The notes under the pieces: model-generated
What the model saw: the letters and a program-made list of their open reading frames with translations, nothing else
The model's database searches: none
Told to the model about the DNA's origin: nothing
Shown here: positions 42,866 to 52,954 of the stretch, piece after piece
Position numbering within the stretch: the stretch's first letter is position 1
Layout of the letters: every line of letters begins with the position of its first letter
Program-made: the position numbers and the translations under genes
Source of the DNA: an uncultured Paracoccaceae bacterium
GTDB lineage: Bacteria; Pseudomonadota; Alphaproteobacteria; Rhodobacterales; Rhodobacteraceae
Direction of reading: 5' to 3'
Assembly: GCA_947503925.1 (NCBI GenBank)
Contig: CANNFQ010000001.1
Span: forward strand, 1-64,000
DNA length: 64,000 nucleotides

Positions 42866-45058
42866 ATGACTGCTGCGTTTTTCCATGAAGGTGATTTGGT
42901 TGGTGTGTTGACCACCCAGCCGTTGGATCGTTTGCTGGATTACAAAGCGCCCGAGGGCGGTTGCCATCTGGGTGCTTTTGTCGAGGTGCCTTTGGGCCCG
43001 CGCAAGGTGTTGGGCGTCGTTTGGGGGCCGGGTAAGGGCGATTATGATCATGCCAAGATCCGATCCGTGATCCGTGTTCTGGATGTCGCCCCGATGCGGG
43101 ACGAGATGCGCGAATTTCTGGGGCGCGCGGCGGATTACACGCTGACCCCGATGCCAGCGATGTTGCGGTTGGGCACCCGTGCGCCTGGGCTGGGTGATCC
43201 GCAATCAATGCGCAAGGTGTATCGTCTGGGGGATCAGGAACCTGACAGGATGACCGGTGCCCGCGAAAAAGTGCTGACGGTGCTGCGCGACTATGGCGGG
43301 TTGTCATTCACCTTGCGTGAGGTGGCAGAGATGGCCGGGGTGGGGACATCGGTTGTGAAGGGCCTGGTCAAACTGGGCGCCGTCCACGAGGAAGAAGCCC
43401 CGCGTGACATGCCCTATCCCCGGCTGGACCCGGATTATGGTGGCAAGGCATTGAGCGCGGATCAGGCTACTGGGGCAGAGGCCCTGCGCACCGCGTTGCG
43501 TAGCGATGCCTATGGCACGACCTTGCTGAAAGGGGTGACCGGGTCAGGCAAGACCGAAGTGTATCTGGAGGCCGTCGCCGAAGCCCTGCGCATGGGCCGT
43601 CAGGCGCTGGTTTTGCTGCCGGAGATTGCCTTGTCAGGCGAGTTTATCAACCGGGTGGAGGCCCGGTTTGGCATGAAACCGGCCGAATGGCATTCCGGGG
43701 TCACCATGACAGAACGCCGCCGCTGCTGGCGCATGGTCGGGCAGGGCGATGCGCAGCTGGTTGTGGGCGCCCGGTCGGCCCTGTTTCTACCCTATCAGAA
43801 TCTTGGCCTGATCGTGGTGGATGAGGAGCATGACACCTCATATAAGCAAGAAGACGGCGTACTTTATAACGCCCGTGATATGGCGGTGTTGCGCGCTGCC
43901 ATTAACGGGGCGCAAGTTGTGCTCGCTTCGGCCACGCCAAGCCTGGAAAGCTGGGCAAATGTTGAGGCGGGCAAGTATCAGCGGCTGGAACTGACATCCC
44001 GCTTTGGGGCAGCTGTCATGCCGAAGATGGCGGCGATTGATATGCGGGTGGAGGATGTGCCGGGGGGCAAATGGGTATCACCCACCCTACGTCACGCCAT
44101 TCAAGTGAGGCTGGACCGGGGAGAGCAATCGCTGGTGTTCCTGAACCGCCGTGGCTATGCGCCGGTCACACTTTGCCGGGCCTGTGGGCATCAGATCGGC
44201 TGCAACCAATGCGATGCTCGGATGGTCGAACACCGGTTCCTCAAGCGGTTGATGTGCCATCAATGTGGCGAGACGAAACCGATGCCGACGGTCTGCCCGT
44301 CCTGCGAAGCCGAGGATCGGCTGAGCGCCGTTGGTCCCGGTGTGGAGCGGATGGGCGAGGAGATTGCGGGGCTGTTCCCGGATGCCCGGATCGCGGTACT
44401 GTCATCGGACTTGTACGGATCGGCTCGCGCAATGAAGGCGCATATTGAAGAGATCGCCGAAGGTGGCACCGATATCATCATCGGTACGCAACTGGTGGCC
44501 AAAGGGCATAATTTTCCGTTGCTTACGCTGGTCGGGGTGATTGATGCGGATCTGGGGTTGCAAGGGTCGGACCTGCGCGCTGCTGAACGCACGTTTCAAT
44601 TGATGCGGCAGGTGGCGGGCCGTGCGGGTCGCGCTGAAACACCGGGTGAGGCACTCTTGCAGACCTATCAGCCGGAACATGGGGTCATCCGTGCCATTTT
44701 GGCAGGGGATGAGGAGAGCTTCTGGGCGGCAGAGGCAGCGGAACGCAAGGCCGCAGGGGTGCCGCCATATGGGCGCATGGCCGGGATCATCCTGAGCAGC
44801 CCGAATGTGCAGGAAGTATTTGATTTGGGTGCGGAACTGGCCCGGATGGACATGCCATTGCGCCAGATCGGGGCGCAGGTTTTTGGGCCTGCCCCGGCGC
44901 CCATTGCCCGAGTGCGGGGTCGCCATCGTGTGCGCCTATTGGTCAAAGCGGACAAGACCGCGCCACTGCAACAAGCGCTGGCCAAATGGGTCGGGCAGGT
45001 CCGCATGCCGACCAATCTGCGCATGGCGATCGACATCGACCCGCAGAGTTTTTACTAA
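42866..45058 (+). CDS. priA: Primosomal replication-restart helicase PriA
   Basis: 730-aa DEAH-type 3'-5' helicase. The N-terminal 3'-DNA-binding domain is followed by Walker A (GVTGSGKTEVY, about residue 222), the DEEH box (VVDEEHDTSYKQ, about 319), and two zinc-binding Cys clusters (CRACGHQIGCNQC, CHQCGETKPMPTVCPSC) inserted in the helicase lobe, all as in PriA. It reloads the replisome at stalled forks. The start at 42866 begins the conserved part (MTAAFFHEGDLVGVL); the longer frame upstream is antisense to fsa. It converges on tdk with a 4-bp overlap. Confidence 0.95.
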   Translation: MTAAFFHEGDLVGVLTTQPLDRLLDYKAPEGGCHLGAFVEVPLGPRKVLGVVWGPGKGDYDHAKIRSVIRVLDVAPMRDEMREFLGRAADYTLTPMPAMLRLGTRAPGLGDPQSMRKVYRLGDQEPDRMTGAREKVLTVLRDYGGLSFTLREVAEMAGVGTSVVKGLVKLGAVHEEEAPRDMPYPRLDPDYGGKALSADQATGAEALRTALRSDAYGTTLLKGVTGSGKTEVYLEAVAEALRMGRQALVLLPEIALSGEFINRVEARFGMKPAEWHSGVTMTERRRCWRMVGQGDAQLVVGARSALFLPYQNLGLIVVDEEHDTSYKQEDGVLYNARDMAVLRAAINGAQVVLASATPSLESWANVEAGKYQRLELTSRFGAAVMPKMAAIDMRVEDVPGGKWVSPTLRHAIQVRLDRGEQSLVFLNRRGYAPVTLCRACGHQIGCNQCDARMVEHRFLKRLMCHQCGETKPMPTVCPSCEAEDRLSAVGPGVERMGEEIAGLFPDARIAVLSSDLYGSARAMKAHIEEIAEGGTDIIIGTQLVAKGHNFPLLTLVGVIDADLGLQGSDLRAAERTFQLMRQVAGRAGRAETPGEALLQTYQPEHGVIRAILAGDEESFWAAEAAERKAAGVPPYGRMAGIILSSPNVQEVFDLGAELARMDMPLRQIGAQVFGPAPAPIARVRGRHRVRLLVKADKTAPLQQALAKWVGQVRMPTNLRMAIDIDPQSFY

Positions 45059-45642
45059 AACTTGTTTTCGCCCATTTCCTCGCGCCAATGACGACGGCAT
45101 AGCGAAACATAGCGGTCATTGCCGCCAATGGCGATCTGGTCGCCGGATGTCAGGATCTGTCCGTATTCATCCTTGCGAACCACCATGGTGGCTTTTTTCC
45201 CGCAATGACAGATGGTGCGGACCTCGCGCATTTCATCAGCGAGGGCGAGCAGGGCAGCGGAGCCGGGAAAAAGCTTGCCCAGAAAATCAACACGCAACCC
45301 GTAGGTCATGACAGGCACGTTGAGGTCATCAACCGCACGGGCCAACTGCCAGACCTGCTGGCGTTCCAGAAACTGCGCCTCGTCCACGAAAACGCAGGCG
45401 CAAGGGCCTTTTTCCAGCCGGTTCTGGATTTTGACGTAAAGATCCTCACCCGGGGCGAAAGTATCGGCATCAGCGCCGATACCAATGCGGCTGCCTATCC
45501 GGCCGTCGCCCGCCCGATTATCAAGCTGGGCAATCATTAGATAGGTCTTCATCCCGCGTTCAATATAGTTGTGGGAGGCCTGCAATAGGACAGTCGATTT
45601 GCCTGCATTCATGGTGGAATAGTTAAAATACAGCTTCGCCAT
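45055..45642 (-). CDS. tdk: Thymidine kinase
   Basis: 195-aa class II thymidine kinase that phosphorylates thymidine for salvage. The P-loop is STMNAGKST (residues 9-17), the catalytic DEAQF at 87-91, and Cys pairs TICHCGKKAT and SLCRRHW supply the zinc site of the lasso domain. The start at 45642 gives the normal TK1 N-terminus MAKLYFNYST; upstream sequence in the longer frame is non-homologous. It converges on priA. Confidence 0.95.
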   Translation of the reverse strand: MAKLYFNYSTMNAGKSTVLLQASHNYIERGMKTYLMIAQLDNRAGDGRIGSRIGIGADADTFAPGEDLYVKIQNRLEKGPCACVFVDEAQFLERQQVWQLARAVDDLNVPVMTYGLRVDFLGKLFPGSAALLALADEMREVRTICHCGKKATMVVRKDEYGQILTSGDQIAIGGNDRYVSLCRRHWREEMGENKF

Positions 45643-45875
45643 CGTTGATACTAGGTTCCAAAAATACATTTGCATCAAGAAGGGCGGGTGCCTCTGAAAA
45701 CAAGCCCCGCCATCTTCGCGGACGAACAATAAGATGAAAACGGCCCGACGCAAGTCTTGATATCAATAATTTCCATTTGAATTTATCAATGACAAACAGT
45801 GGCTTAATCAGTTAGTTAAAGTTGGGATAACGCATAAGCGTTATAAATGATGCGCCTGACAACCGGGGATCAGAC

Positions 45876-46325
45876 ATGCGAGAACGAGGAAGTTACCTCA
45901 AGAAACACACAGAGGCCTTGGTCAAAGATGTTGGAATCGAAACGGCCTGCACATTGACTGGCCGGTCAAAGGCCACGTTGGGGCGCTACTATTCTGCCGC
46001 CGATGAACATAGCGACAGGTTTATGCCCGTGGACGCGGTCGCCGCGCTAGAGGCCGAAGCATCGTATCCCCATGTGACCGGTGCACTGGCCGAAATGCGC
46101 GGAATTACAATGTCTTACGATCCAACTGCACCCAATAGCGAGGGTGGGGTGAATTCCGATGTGATCAAGCTCAGCCAGCGTTTTGCCCTGCTGATGGCCG
46201 AATATAACCGATCCATCGAAGACGGGGTGATTTCGGTGAATGAGGCGAAACGGTTGCTGCAGGAAACGACCGCACTGCAAAAGGTTCTGATCGAGATGAA
46301 GATGCATCTCGAAGCGAATGACTGA
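45876..46325 (+). CDS. Conserved protein with HTH-like N-terminus
   Basis: 149-aa protein. Residues about 5-40 ([26 protein letters not shown]) look like a helix-turn-helix, the middle is variable, and the C-terminal half is helical ([10 protein letters not shown]... [19 protein letters not shown]), possibly a coiled coil for oligomerisation. It resembles phage-type CII-like regulators found in Rhodobacterales genomes, but this is tentative. The start follows GGGGATCAGAC. It lies 6 bp upstream of arsH, and the two are likely co-transcribed. Confidence 0.55.
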   Translation: MRERGSYLKKHTEALVKDVGIETACTLTGRSKATLGRYYSAADEHSDRFMPVDAVAALEAEASYPHVTGALAEMRGITMSYDPTAPNSEGGVNSDVIKLSQRFALLMAEYNRSIEDGVISVNEAKRLLQETTALQKVLIEMKMHLEAND

Positions 46326-46330
46326 CGCAA

Positions 46331-47038
46331 ATGAACAGCGATGACATGCCCAATATCGCGCCTGGCGCGTTGCAGCCGCTGGACATCGCCGCACTGACTG
46401 CCCCGGATGATCCGGGTCACCCGCCCCGGATTCTGTTGCTTTTCGGTTCTTTACGCCACGTCAGTTATTCCCGGTTATGTGCCGAGGAAGGGGCGCGGGT
46501 TCTGCGCGCCTTGGGCTGTGAAACGCGGTTGTTTGACCCATCTGGCCTGCCTTTGCCCGACGACGCTGATGAGACGCACCCGAAGGTCGCCGAACTGCGT
46601 GATCTGGTGATGTGGTCCGAAGGCATGGTCTGGTCCAGCCCGGAACGGCACGGGGCGATGACCGGCATCATGAAGACGCAGATCGACTGGATTCCGCTAT
46701 CGCCAATCGGCGGCATCCGACCGACGCAGGGAAAGACTCTGGCGGTGATGCAGGTCTCTGGCGGGTCGCAATCGTTCAACACGGTGAACCAGCTACGCAT
46801 TCTGGGGCGCTGGATGCGGTTGATCACAATCCCCAACCAATCCTCGGTCCCGATGGCCTGGAAGGAATTCGAGGGTGGGCGCATGAAACCATCATCGCTT
46901 TATAACCGGATCGTTGACGTGATGGAGGAGCTGGCGAAATTCACCCTGATGACCCGTTCGCGCAGCCCCATGCTGACCGATCGCTATTCCGAACGGGTCG
47001 AGACGCTGGAGGATGTGCATCAACGGGTGAGCGGTTAG
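46331..47038 (+). CDS. arsH: ArsH-type NADPH-dependent FMN reductase
   Basis: 235-aa flavoprotein of the ArsH group. Diagnostic stretches are [21 protein letters not shown] (FMN phosphate loop), [41 protein letters not shown] and [12 protein letters not shown]. ArsH enzymes reduce quinones or organoarsenicals and protect against oxidants. No arsRBC genes are nearby; the gene follows an HTH-containing protein instead. The arsenic role is therefore uncertain, while the flavoreductase call is firm. Confidence 0.85.
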   Translation: MNSDDMPNIAPGALQPLDIAALTAPDDPGHPPRILLLFGSLRHVSYSRLCAEEGARVLRALGCETRLFDPSGLPLPDDADETHPKVAELRDLVMWSEGMVWSSPERHGAMTGIMKTQIDWIPLSPIGGIRPTQGKTLAVMQVSGGSQSFNTVNQLRILGRWMRLITIPNQSSVPMAWKEFEGGRMKPSSLYNRIVDVMEELAKFTLMTRSRSPMLTDRYSERVETLEDVHQRVSG

Positions 47039-47067
47039 CTTCTTGCAACCAGCGTTTGTCACGTTGA

Positions 47068-47130
47068 GGGCAGCCCCTGATCCTGGGTGGGGGTGAAGCC
47101 CCCTCCCGTGGGGAGGGTCGGGGGCTGCCC
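47068..47130. repeat. Nested REP-like palindrome
   Basis: GGGCAGCCCC (47068-47077) pairs with GGGGCTGCCC (47121-47130), and inside it CCCTCCC (47101-47107) pairs with GGGAGGG (47111-47117). It lies between the convergent arsH and lipoprotein genes, so it may act as a terminator. A related CCCTCCCC/GGGGAGGG palindrome occurs at 48555-48573. Confidence 0.6.
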
Positions 47131-47154
47131 GGCCTATCGGTCGGGCGGGAAATC

Positions 47155-47229
47155 CTAAACCAGCGGGACCAGTGGCACGCCGCAGGCGGTCAGGGTCAGA
47201 AACAAGGCCAGGGCGATGGTTATTTTCAT
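47155..47229 (-). CDS. Tiny lipoprotein (24 aa)
   Basis: Small ORF reading MKITIALALFLTLTAC then GVPLVPLV and a stop. It has a basic-start hydrophobic helix and a lipobox (LTAC) with Cys16, so it is predicted to be lipidated by Lgt and cleaved by Lsp, leaving a 9-residue lipopeptide. It starts 5 bp after the KAS III stop codon, with GGATAAACATC upstream of ATG. The complete signal/lipobox and operon position support a real gene, but the size makes it easy to miss. Confidence 0.65.
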   Translation of the reverse strand: MKITIALALFLTLTACGVPLVPLV

Positions 47230-47234
47230 GATGT

Positions 47235-48353
47235 TTATCCGCGCTCCACAATGACAGATCCGACCGAATAGCCCGCCCCAAACGAACAGATCAAGCCCTT
47301 GTCGCCCTTGGCCAGATCGTCGGAATATTTCGAAAAGGCAATGATCGACCCGGCGGAGGATGTGTTCGCGTAGTCCTGCAGGATGTTGGGTTGCTCGCCC
47401 GGTTCCGGCATCCGGCCCAGCACCTTCTTGCCGATATAATCATTCATTGTCTTGTTGGCCTGATGCAGCCAGAGGCGGCGCAGATCGGCGGGGGCGATCC
47501 CGGTATCGGCCATGTGACCGGCGATGTGTTTGCTGACCAGCGGCAGCACCTCTTTGAACACTTTGCGCCCGTTTTGCATGAATTGCATGTCGCGGCGGTC
47601 TTCCATCCGGTCCTGCGTGCGGCGCAGATAGCCGTTATTGTTACGGATATTGTTGCTGAACTGGGTGGCACAGCGCGTGCCGAGGATCTTGAAATGCGGG
47701 GCGGTCAGGCCCTCATCCCGTTCCAGCAAGGTCGCCGTGGCCACATCGCCAAAGATGAAATGGCAATCCCTGTCGCGCCATTCCAGATGGGCGGAACAGA
47801 TCTCGGGGTTGATGACCAGCGCCCGACGGATGGAGCTGGAGCGGATCATATCCGCCGCTGTCTGGATGCCGAAGGTCGCACTGGAACAGGCGACATTCAT
47901 GTCGAAGGCAAAGCCACCCGCGCCCAGAAGCTGTTGAATTTCCACGCCAATCGCTGGGTAGGCGCGTTCCATGTTGGAGGCGGCACAGATCACCAGATCA
48001 ACGTCACTTGCCGCAATACCCGCCATGGCCAGCGCTTTTTGGGCGGCATCCACCCCGATCTCGGCCATATGCCCCGGTTCATCATCGGGGCGGGCGGCCA
48101 GATGCGGAAACATTCGCGACGGGTCCAGCACGCCGTCCTTGTCCAGCACATAGCGCTGTTCGATGCCGGAGGCGGCCACGATGAAATCACTGGAGGAATG
48201 TTCCTTCGCCTCTGCCTGCCCCGAGGCGATGGCCTGCGCGTTTTCGGCATTCCACAGATCGGCATAGGCGTTGAAGGCGGTGACGAGTTCATCATTGGTG
48301 ATGATTTCGCTGGGGGTAAAGACCCCAGTCCCGGTGATGGCAACGTTGTGCAT
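47235..48353 (-). CDS. 3-oxoacyl-ACP synthase III, PA3286-like
   Basis: 372-aa condensing enzyme. The KAS III triad is Cys156 (MNVACSSATFG), His297 (WLHQANKTMNDYI) and Asn330 (YANTSSAGS). The N-terminal insertion after about residue 30 (NAENAQAIASGQAEAKEHSSS) and the CSSATFGIQTAADMIR motif match the Pseudomonas PA3286 type, which joins octanoyl-CoA with malonyl-ACP to feed beta-oxidation intermediates into fatty-acid synthesis, rather than housekeeping FabH. The start at 48353 follows GAGGGGAG. Confidence 0.8.
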   Translation of the reverse strand: MHNVAITGTGVFTPSEIITNDELVTAFNAYADLWNAENAQAIASGQAEAKEHSSSDFIVAASGIEQRYVLDKDGVLDPSRMFPHLAARPDDEPGHMAEIGVDAAQKALAMAGIAASDVDLVICAASNMERAYPAIGVEIQQLLGAGGFAFDMNVACSSATFGIQTAADMIRSSSIRRALVINPEICSAHLEWRDRDCHFIFGDVATATLLERDEGLTAPHFKILGTRCATQFSNNIRNNNGYLRRTQDRMEDRRDMQFMQNGRKVFKEVLPLVSKHIAGHMADTGIAPADLRRLWLHQANKTMNDYIGKKVLGRMPEPGEQPNILQDYANTSSAGSIIAFSKYSDDLAKGDKGLICSFGAGYSVGSVIVERG

Positions 48354-48753
48354 ATGTGCTCCCCTCACCAATTACTATGGCGTGCAAAAGGTGAATGTCC
48401 ACAGGGCAAAGGTGTAAGAAAAGTTAACGCTAGGGCAACTTGGGATGCGCCAACGCCACCCACCCACCAGCCCGGCAAAGCTGGGCAGCGCCCGGAGGCC
48501 CCCGCCCGTTTTTGCCCGAATTGATTCACTGGATCAATTCCGAGACGGCTCAAACCCTCCCCCATGGGGAGGGCGCTTCGCACCCACCCTGAGGTCAAGG
48601 CGCGACTTATTGGTCTCGCGATTTCGGATAAGCCGAGCGGAGAAAGTCCAAGTTATCGAAGTTTCGATTGGTCTGTTAAACGAGACAATGTGATCTTCTG
48701 TTGCGGTTGCATTGACTGCAGCCTTCGGAAGACAAGCGATGTGGTCGTTCGTG
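48354..48753. other. 400-bp intergenic region
   Basis: Contains the KAS III promoter region, a REP-like palindrome at 48555-48573 and otherwise non-coding sequence of lower GC beyond 48600. No gene was supported. Confidence 0.55.
48555..48573. repeat. REP-like palindrome CCCTCCCC/GGGGAGGG
   Basis: CCCTCCCC and GGGGAGGG are separated by CAT. It is related to the inner arms of the palindrome at 47101-47117 and is possibly a dispersed intergenic repeat of this genome. Confidence 0.55.
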
Positions 48754-49218
48754 CTACTGGTCATCAGGTCGTGTAGGACGGGGCGGATACCAAACCGCGA
48801 GAAAGATACCCGCGGTTAGCAATGCAAAATGCGGAAATAGCACATGCAGATCGAACGCCCCTTCGAACCAATATGGCCACTTTGAGCTGGAGAAACTATC
48901 TTGCCACGCGGTGACAATCTGCGCGTGCTCACAATCGACTATATTATTTTTGAAGCATTCCTCAATCTGTAGAAGCCGGTCGAGGTAAGTCCTTTGGAAT
49001 AGCTTCCAGAAAGTCTCCGTCAACCAGAACGGAATAGCAGAGAACGCTGCGATCAGAATTCCTGTCCGGCCGTAGCTTGATACAGGTTTGGTGTAGGCTG
49101 CGATTAGAGCTGCAATACCGATTGATACAGACCAACCCTTAAGGGTGAGCAGCTGCTGGTCAAAACTTTCATAAACGGAATAAATCAATTGATATTCATC
49201 CCAAAGTAATTCGTTCAT
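48754..49218 (-). CDS. Membrane protein of unknown function, low-GC
   Basis: 154-aa protein with three hydrophobic helices (about residues 30-43, 52-68 and 126-143). The N-terminus is acidic/aromatic (MNELLWDEYQLIYSVYESFDQQ). No family was recognised. Codon use and base composition of 48.6-49.4 kb are visibly more AT-rich than carB or the KAS III gene, suggesting recent acquisition. It lies alone between a REP-like palindrome and carB. Confidence 0.55.
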   Translation of the reverse strand: MNELLWDEYQLIYSVYESFDQQLLTLKGWSVSIGIAALIAAYTKPVSSYGRTGILIAAFSAIPFWLTETFWKLFQRTYLDRLLQIEECFKNNIVDCEHAQIVTAWQDSFSSSKWPYWFEGAFDLHVLFPHFALLTAGIFLAVWYPPRPTRPDDQ

Positions 49219-49426
49219 TATCTCGTATCCTTAAATTTTCTAAGCCATCAACGCAGTATACCTTCAAGAAAACACCTAGGCTCAACCGAATGCACGCTCG
49301 TCACTTTGAACAATCCACTTCTACACTTTCTTGGAGAACAAATAGGCACTGATGCCATCCCAGGCGTCGGCCATTATTGACCCGAGGTAGTTGAATGTGA
49401 TTTCTTCACTGAGATCGAGCTAGGGT

Positions 49427-52400
49427 TTATCCCTGCAAGGCCCGCACCCCGACATCGCCCTCTTCTCGTGCCTGCATGGCCAGCACGGCGGCGTGGGCGG
49501 CGGCGGCGGTCGTGAAGTAGGGGATTTTATCGTAGAGGGCGACGGCGCGGATGTCGCGGCTGTCTTCGACCGCCTGCGCGCCCTCGGTTGTGTTGAAGAC
49601 CAGCGCGATATGGCCGTCTTTGAGCCGGTCGACGATGGTCAGCCCGCCCTCATAAACCTTGTTAACCGTTTCGCAGGCAATTTCGTTTTCAGTGAGCCAG
49701 GCGGCGGTGCCGCGTGTGGCCACGATATCGAAACCGAGCGAGAGCAACGTTTTTGACGCATCGATCATATCTGCCGTTTTGTCGGCATCCTTGATCGAAA
49801 TGAACACGGTGCCGGATGTGGGCAGGTCGGTGCCTGCGCCCATCTGCGCCTTCAGGAAGGCACGGGGGAAGGAGCGGTCCCAGCCCATGACTTCCCCGGT
49901 CGACCGCATTTCGGGGCCGAGGATCGTATCGACGCCGGGGAAACGGGCAAAGGGCAGAACCGCCTCTTTCACGCTGAACCACGGGGTGTTCGGATCGGCG
50001 AGGGTGAATGCATCGCCCAGCGGCAGCACGTCCATCGGGTTTTCGGTTGCCGGGTATGGTTCGCGCAGCGGGAAGTTCGACAGCGGCTCACCCGCCATCA
50101 GCCGCGCGGCGATCGAGGCGATGGCGCTATCCGTCGCCTTGGCCACGAAGGGCACGGTGCGCGAGGCGCGGGGGTTCACCTCGATCAGGTAGACCTCCTC
50201 GTTTTTGACGGCGAACTGGATATTCATCAGGCCCACGACATTCAGCGCCTTGGCCAGTTTTTCGGTCTGGGCACGGATTTCGGTGATCACCGCGTCCGAC
50301 AGCGAATGCGGCGGCAGCGAGCAGGCACTGTCACCGGAATGCACGCCGGCCTCCTCGATATGCTGCATGATGCCGGCAACATGGGTGTTTTTGCCGTCAG
50401 ACAGGCAATCCACGTCGACCTCAACCGCGCCGGACAAGTAGCTGTCGAGCAGCACGGGGCTGTCGCCGGAGACCACCACGGCGTCAGAGATGTAGCGGCG
50501 CAGCTGGTCCATATCGCGGACGATTTCCATCGCCCGCCCGCCCAGCACAAACGATGGGCGGATGACGAGGGGGAAGCCGATGCCTTCGGCGATGTCGAGC
50601 GCTTCGGCGTCGGTTGATGCGATGCCGTTATGCGGCTGTTTCAGGTCGAGTTTCTGGACAAGCTGTTGGAAACGCTCGCGATCTTCGGCCAGATCAATAC
50701 TGTCGGGCGAGGTGCCGAGGATCGGGATGCCTGCATCGTGCAGAGCGTTTGCGAGTTTCAACGGGGTCTGCCCGCCGAACTGGACAATGACGCCGTGCAG
50801 CGTGCCGTTATCCTGTTCGACCCGTAGAATCTCCATCACATGTTCGAACGTCAGCGGTTCGAAATAGAGCCGGTCCGAGGTGTCATAATCGGTGCTGACC
50901 GTTTCGGGATTGCAGTTGATCATGATCGTCTCGTACCCCTGATCGGTCAGGGCGAAACAGGCGTGGCAGCAGCAATAGTCGAACTCGATCCCTTGCCCGA
51001 TCCGGTTGGGGCCGCCGCCGAGGATGACGACCTTTTTGCGGTCGGATGGCCGCGCCTCGCATTCCGCCTCACCCATGACGGGCGTCTCATAGGTGGAATA
51101 CATGTAGGGTGTCTGCGCCTCAAATTCGGCGGCACAGGTGTCGATCCGTTTGAACACGGCATTGACGCCAAGGTTGTGGCGGGCGCGGCGGATGTTGTCT
51201 TCGTCCCGCCCGGTCAAGGTGGCGAGGCGGGCGTCGGTGAAGCCAAGCATTTTGATGGCGCGCAAGGCGTCCTCGGTCACGGGTAGGCCGTTTTTGATGA
51301 TCTCGGCCTCGGCCTCGATGATTTCGCGAATACGAGCGAGGAACCAAGGGTCGAATTTGGTGACGGCAAAGATGTCATCGTCCGACAGCCCGTGCCGCAT
51401 GGCTTGCGCGATGACGCGCAGGCGGTCGGGGGTCTGTTTGGCGAGCGCTTTGGTAATGGCGGCGGTTTCCGGCGCGCCCGGGATGTCGATATCGTCGAAC
51501 CCGGTCAGGCCGGTTTCCATCGACGCCAGTGCCTTTTGCAGCGACTCGTGGATGGTGCGGCCGATGGCCATCGCCTCGCCCACGGATTTCATGGCTGTGG
51601 TCAGGTACGGTTCCGAGCCTGCGAATTTTTCAAAGGCAAAGCGCGGGATTTTTGTGACGACATAGTCGATTGTCGGCTCGAAGGATGCGGGGGTCACGCC
51701 GGTGATGTCGTTGTCCAACTCATCCAGCGTGTAGCCCACCGCCAGTTTCGCGGCGATCTTGGCGATGGGAAAACCGGTGGCCTTGGACGCCAGCGCCGAT
51801 GACCGGGACACGCGCGGGTTCATTTCGATCACGACCATGCGCCCGTCGGCGGGGTTAACCGCCCATTGCACATTGGACCCGCCGGTTTCGACCCCGATTT
51901 CGCGCAGCACATTGATGCTGTGCGTGCGCATGATCTGGTATTCCTTGTCGGTCAGGGTCAGGGCCGGGGCGACGGTGATACTGTCGCCGGTATGCACGCC
52001 CATCGGGTCCACGTTTTCGATGGCGCAGACGATGATGGCGTTGTCGGCCTTGTCGCGGACGACTTCCATCTCGAACTCTTTCCAGCCCAAGAGCGACTGA
52101 TCGACGAGGATCTGGCCGACGGGGGAGGCGTCCATGCCCGACCGGCAGAAGTGGATGTATTCTTCGCGGTTATAAGCCACGCCACCGCCGGTGCCGCCAA
52201 GGGTAAAGGCGGGGCGGATAATGGCGGGCAGGCCGATCTCTTCGAGCGCGTCGAGCGCGATTTTCACGCCAGCGTCGAGGTCCTGTTTTCCTTCGACCTC
52301 AGGGGCGGTGACGATTGTGGCCTTAGGATTTTCGATGCCAAGCCGGTCCATCGCTTCGCGGAACAGCTTGCGGTCTTCGGCCATTTCGATGGCTTCACGC

Positions 52401-52756
52401 TTGGCACCAATCATCTCGACGTTGAATTTTTCGAGCACGCCCATGTCGGCCAAGGCCAGCGAGGTATTCAAACCGGTTTGCCCGCCCATGGTGGGCAGCA
52501 AGGCATCGGGGCGTTCTTTTTCGATGATTTTGGCGACGATTTCGGGGGTGATCGGTTCGATATAGGTGGCATCGGCCAGCCCTGGGTCGGTCATGATTGT
52601 CGCCGGGTTGGAGTTCACCAGAATGACCCTGTAACCCTCCTCGCGCAGCGCCTTGCAGGCTTGTGCGCCGGAATAGTCGAATTCGCAGGCCTGCCCGATA
52701 ATAATGGGCCCCGCGCCGATGATCATGATCGACTGGATGTCGGTACGCTTTGGCAT
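49427..52756 (-). CDS. carB: Carbamoyl-phosphate synthase large subunit
   Basis: 1109-aa enzyme with two homologous ATP-grasp halves and a C-terminal MGS-like allosteric domain. Visible landmarks are [21 protein letters not shown] at the start, [10 protein letters not shown] and [18 protein letters not shown] in the first half, and [17 protein letters not shown] and [18 protein letters not shown] in the second. It makes carbamoyl phosphate for arginine and pyrimidines with CarA, which is not in this window. The start ATG follows GAGGGG. It is divergent from aspS. Confidence 0.95.
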   Translation of the reverse strand: MPKRTDIQSIMIIGAGPIIIGQACEFDYSGAQACKALREEGYRVILVNSNPATIMTDPGLADATYIEPITPEIVAKIIEKERPDALLPTMGGQTGLNTSLALADMGVLEKFNVEMIGAKREAIEMAEDRKLFREAMDRLGIENPKATIVTAPEVEGKQDLDAGVKIALDALEEIGLPAIIRPAFTLGGTGGGVAYNREEYIHFCRSGMDASPVGQILVDQSLLGWKEFEMEVVRDKADNAIIVCAIENVDPMGVHTGDSITVAPALTLTDKEYQIMRTHSINVLREIGVETGGSNVQWAVNPADGRMVVIEMNPRVSRSSALASKATGFPIAKIAAKLAVGYTLDELDNDITGVTPASFEPTIDYVVTKIPRFAFEKFAGSEPYLTTAMKSVGEAMAIGRTIHESLQKALASMETGLTGFDDIDIPGAPETAAITKALAKQTPDRLRVIAQAMRHGLSDDDIFAVTKFDPWFLARIREIIEAEAEIIKNGLPVTEDALRAIKMLGFTDARLATLTGRDEDNIRRARHNLGVNAVFKRIDTCAAEFEAQTPYMYSTYETPVMGEAECEARPSDRKKVVILGGGPNRIGQGIEFDYCCCHACFALTDQGYETIMINCNPETVSTDYDTSDRLYFEPLTFEHVMEILRVEQDNGTLHGVIVQFGGQTPLKLANALHDAGIPILGTSPDSIDLAEDRERFQQLVQKLDLKQPHNGIASTDAEALDIAEGIGFPLVIRPSFVLGGRAMEIVRDMDQLRRYISDAVVVSGDSPVLLDSYLSGAVEVDVDCLSDGKNTHVAGIMQHIEEAGVHSGDSACSLPPHSLSDAVITEIRAQTEKLAKALNVVGLMNIQFAVKNEEVYLIEVNPRASRTVPFVAKATDSAIASIAARLMAGEPLSNFPLREPYPATENPMDVLPLGDAFTLADPNTPWFSVKEAVLPFARFPGVDTILGPEMRSTGEVMGWDRSFPRAFLKAQMGAGTDLPTSGTVFISIKDADKTADMIDASKTLLSLGFDIVATRGTAAWLTENEIACETVNKVYEGGLTIVDRLKDGHIALVFNTTEGAQAVEDSRDIRAVALYDKIPYFTTAAAAHAAVLAMQAREEGDVGVRALQG

Positions 52757-52954
52757 GGGCTTGCCCCTCGGGTTTATGCAAATTGTCGTGGGTTATAGGG
52801 ATGGGCATGCGGGTTGCAAGCTGCGCTGTGCGGTTTTTTGACGAAATATCGACCGATGGCGCAGGTATTTTGGGACAGATGCGGGTGACGGTTGACTTTG
52901 GCGGGGCAAAGGAGTGTATCGGGCCGACCGTTTGACCCCTGTAAGGATGACATT

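Noticed and set aside
47391-48524. 377-aa open frame opposite the KAS III gene
   Set aside because: The minus strand carries a complete KAS III with full catalytic triad, and this frame has no domain and low-complexity His/Gly content.
51866-52798. Long open frame on the plus strand opposite carB
   Set aside because: It is antisense to the strongly conserved carB coding sequence and shows no recognisable domain; it is a shadow frame caused by high GC.
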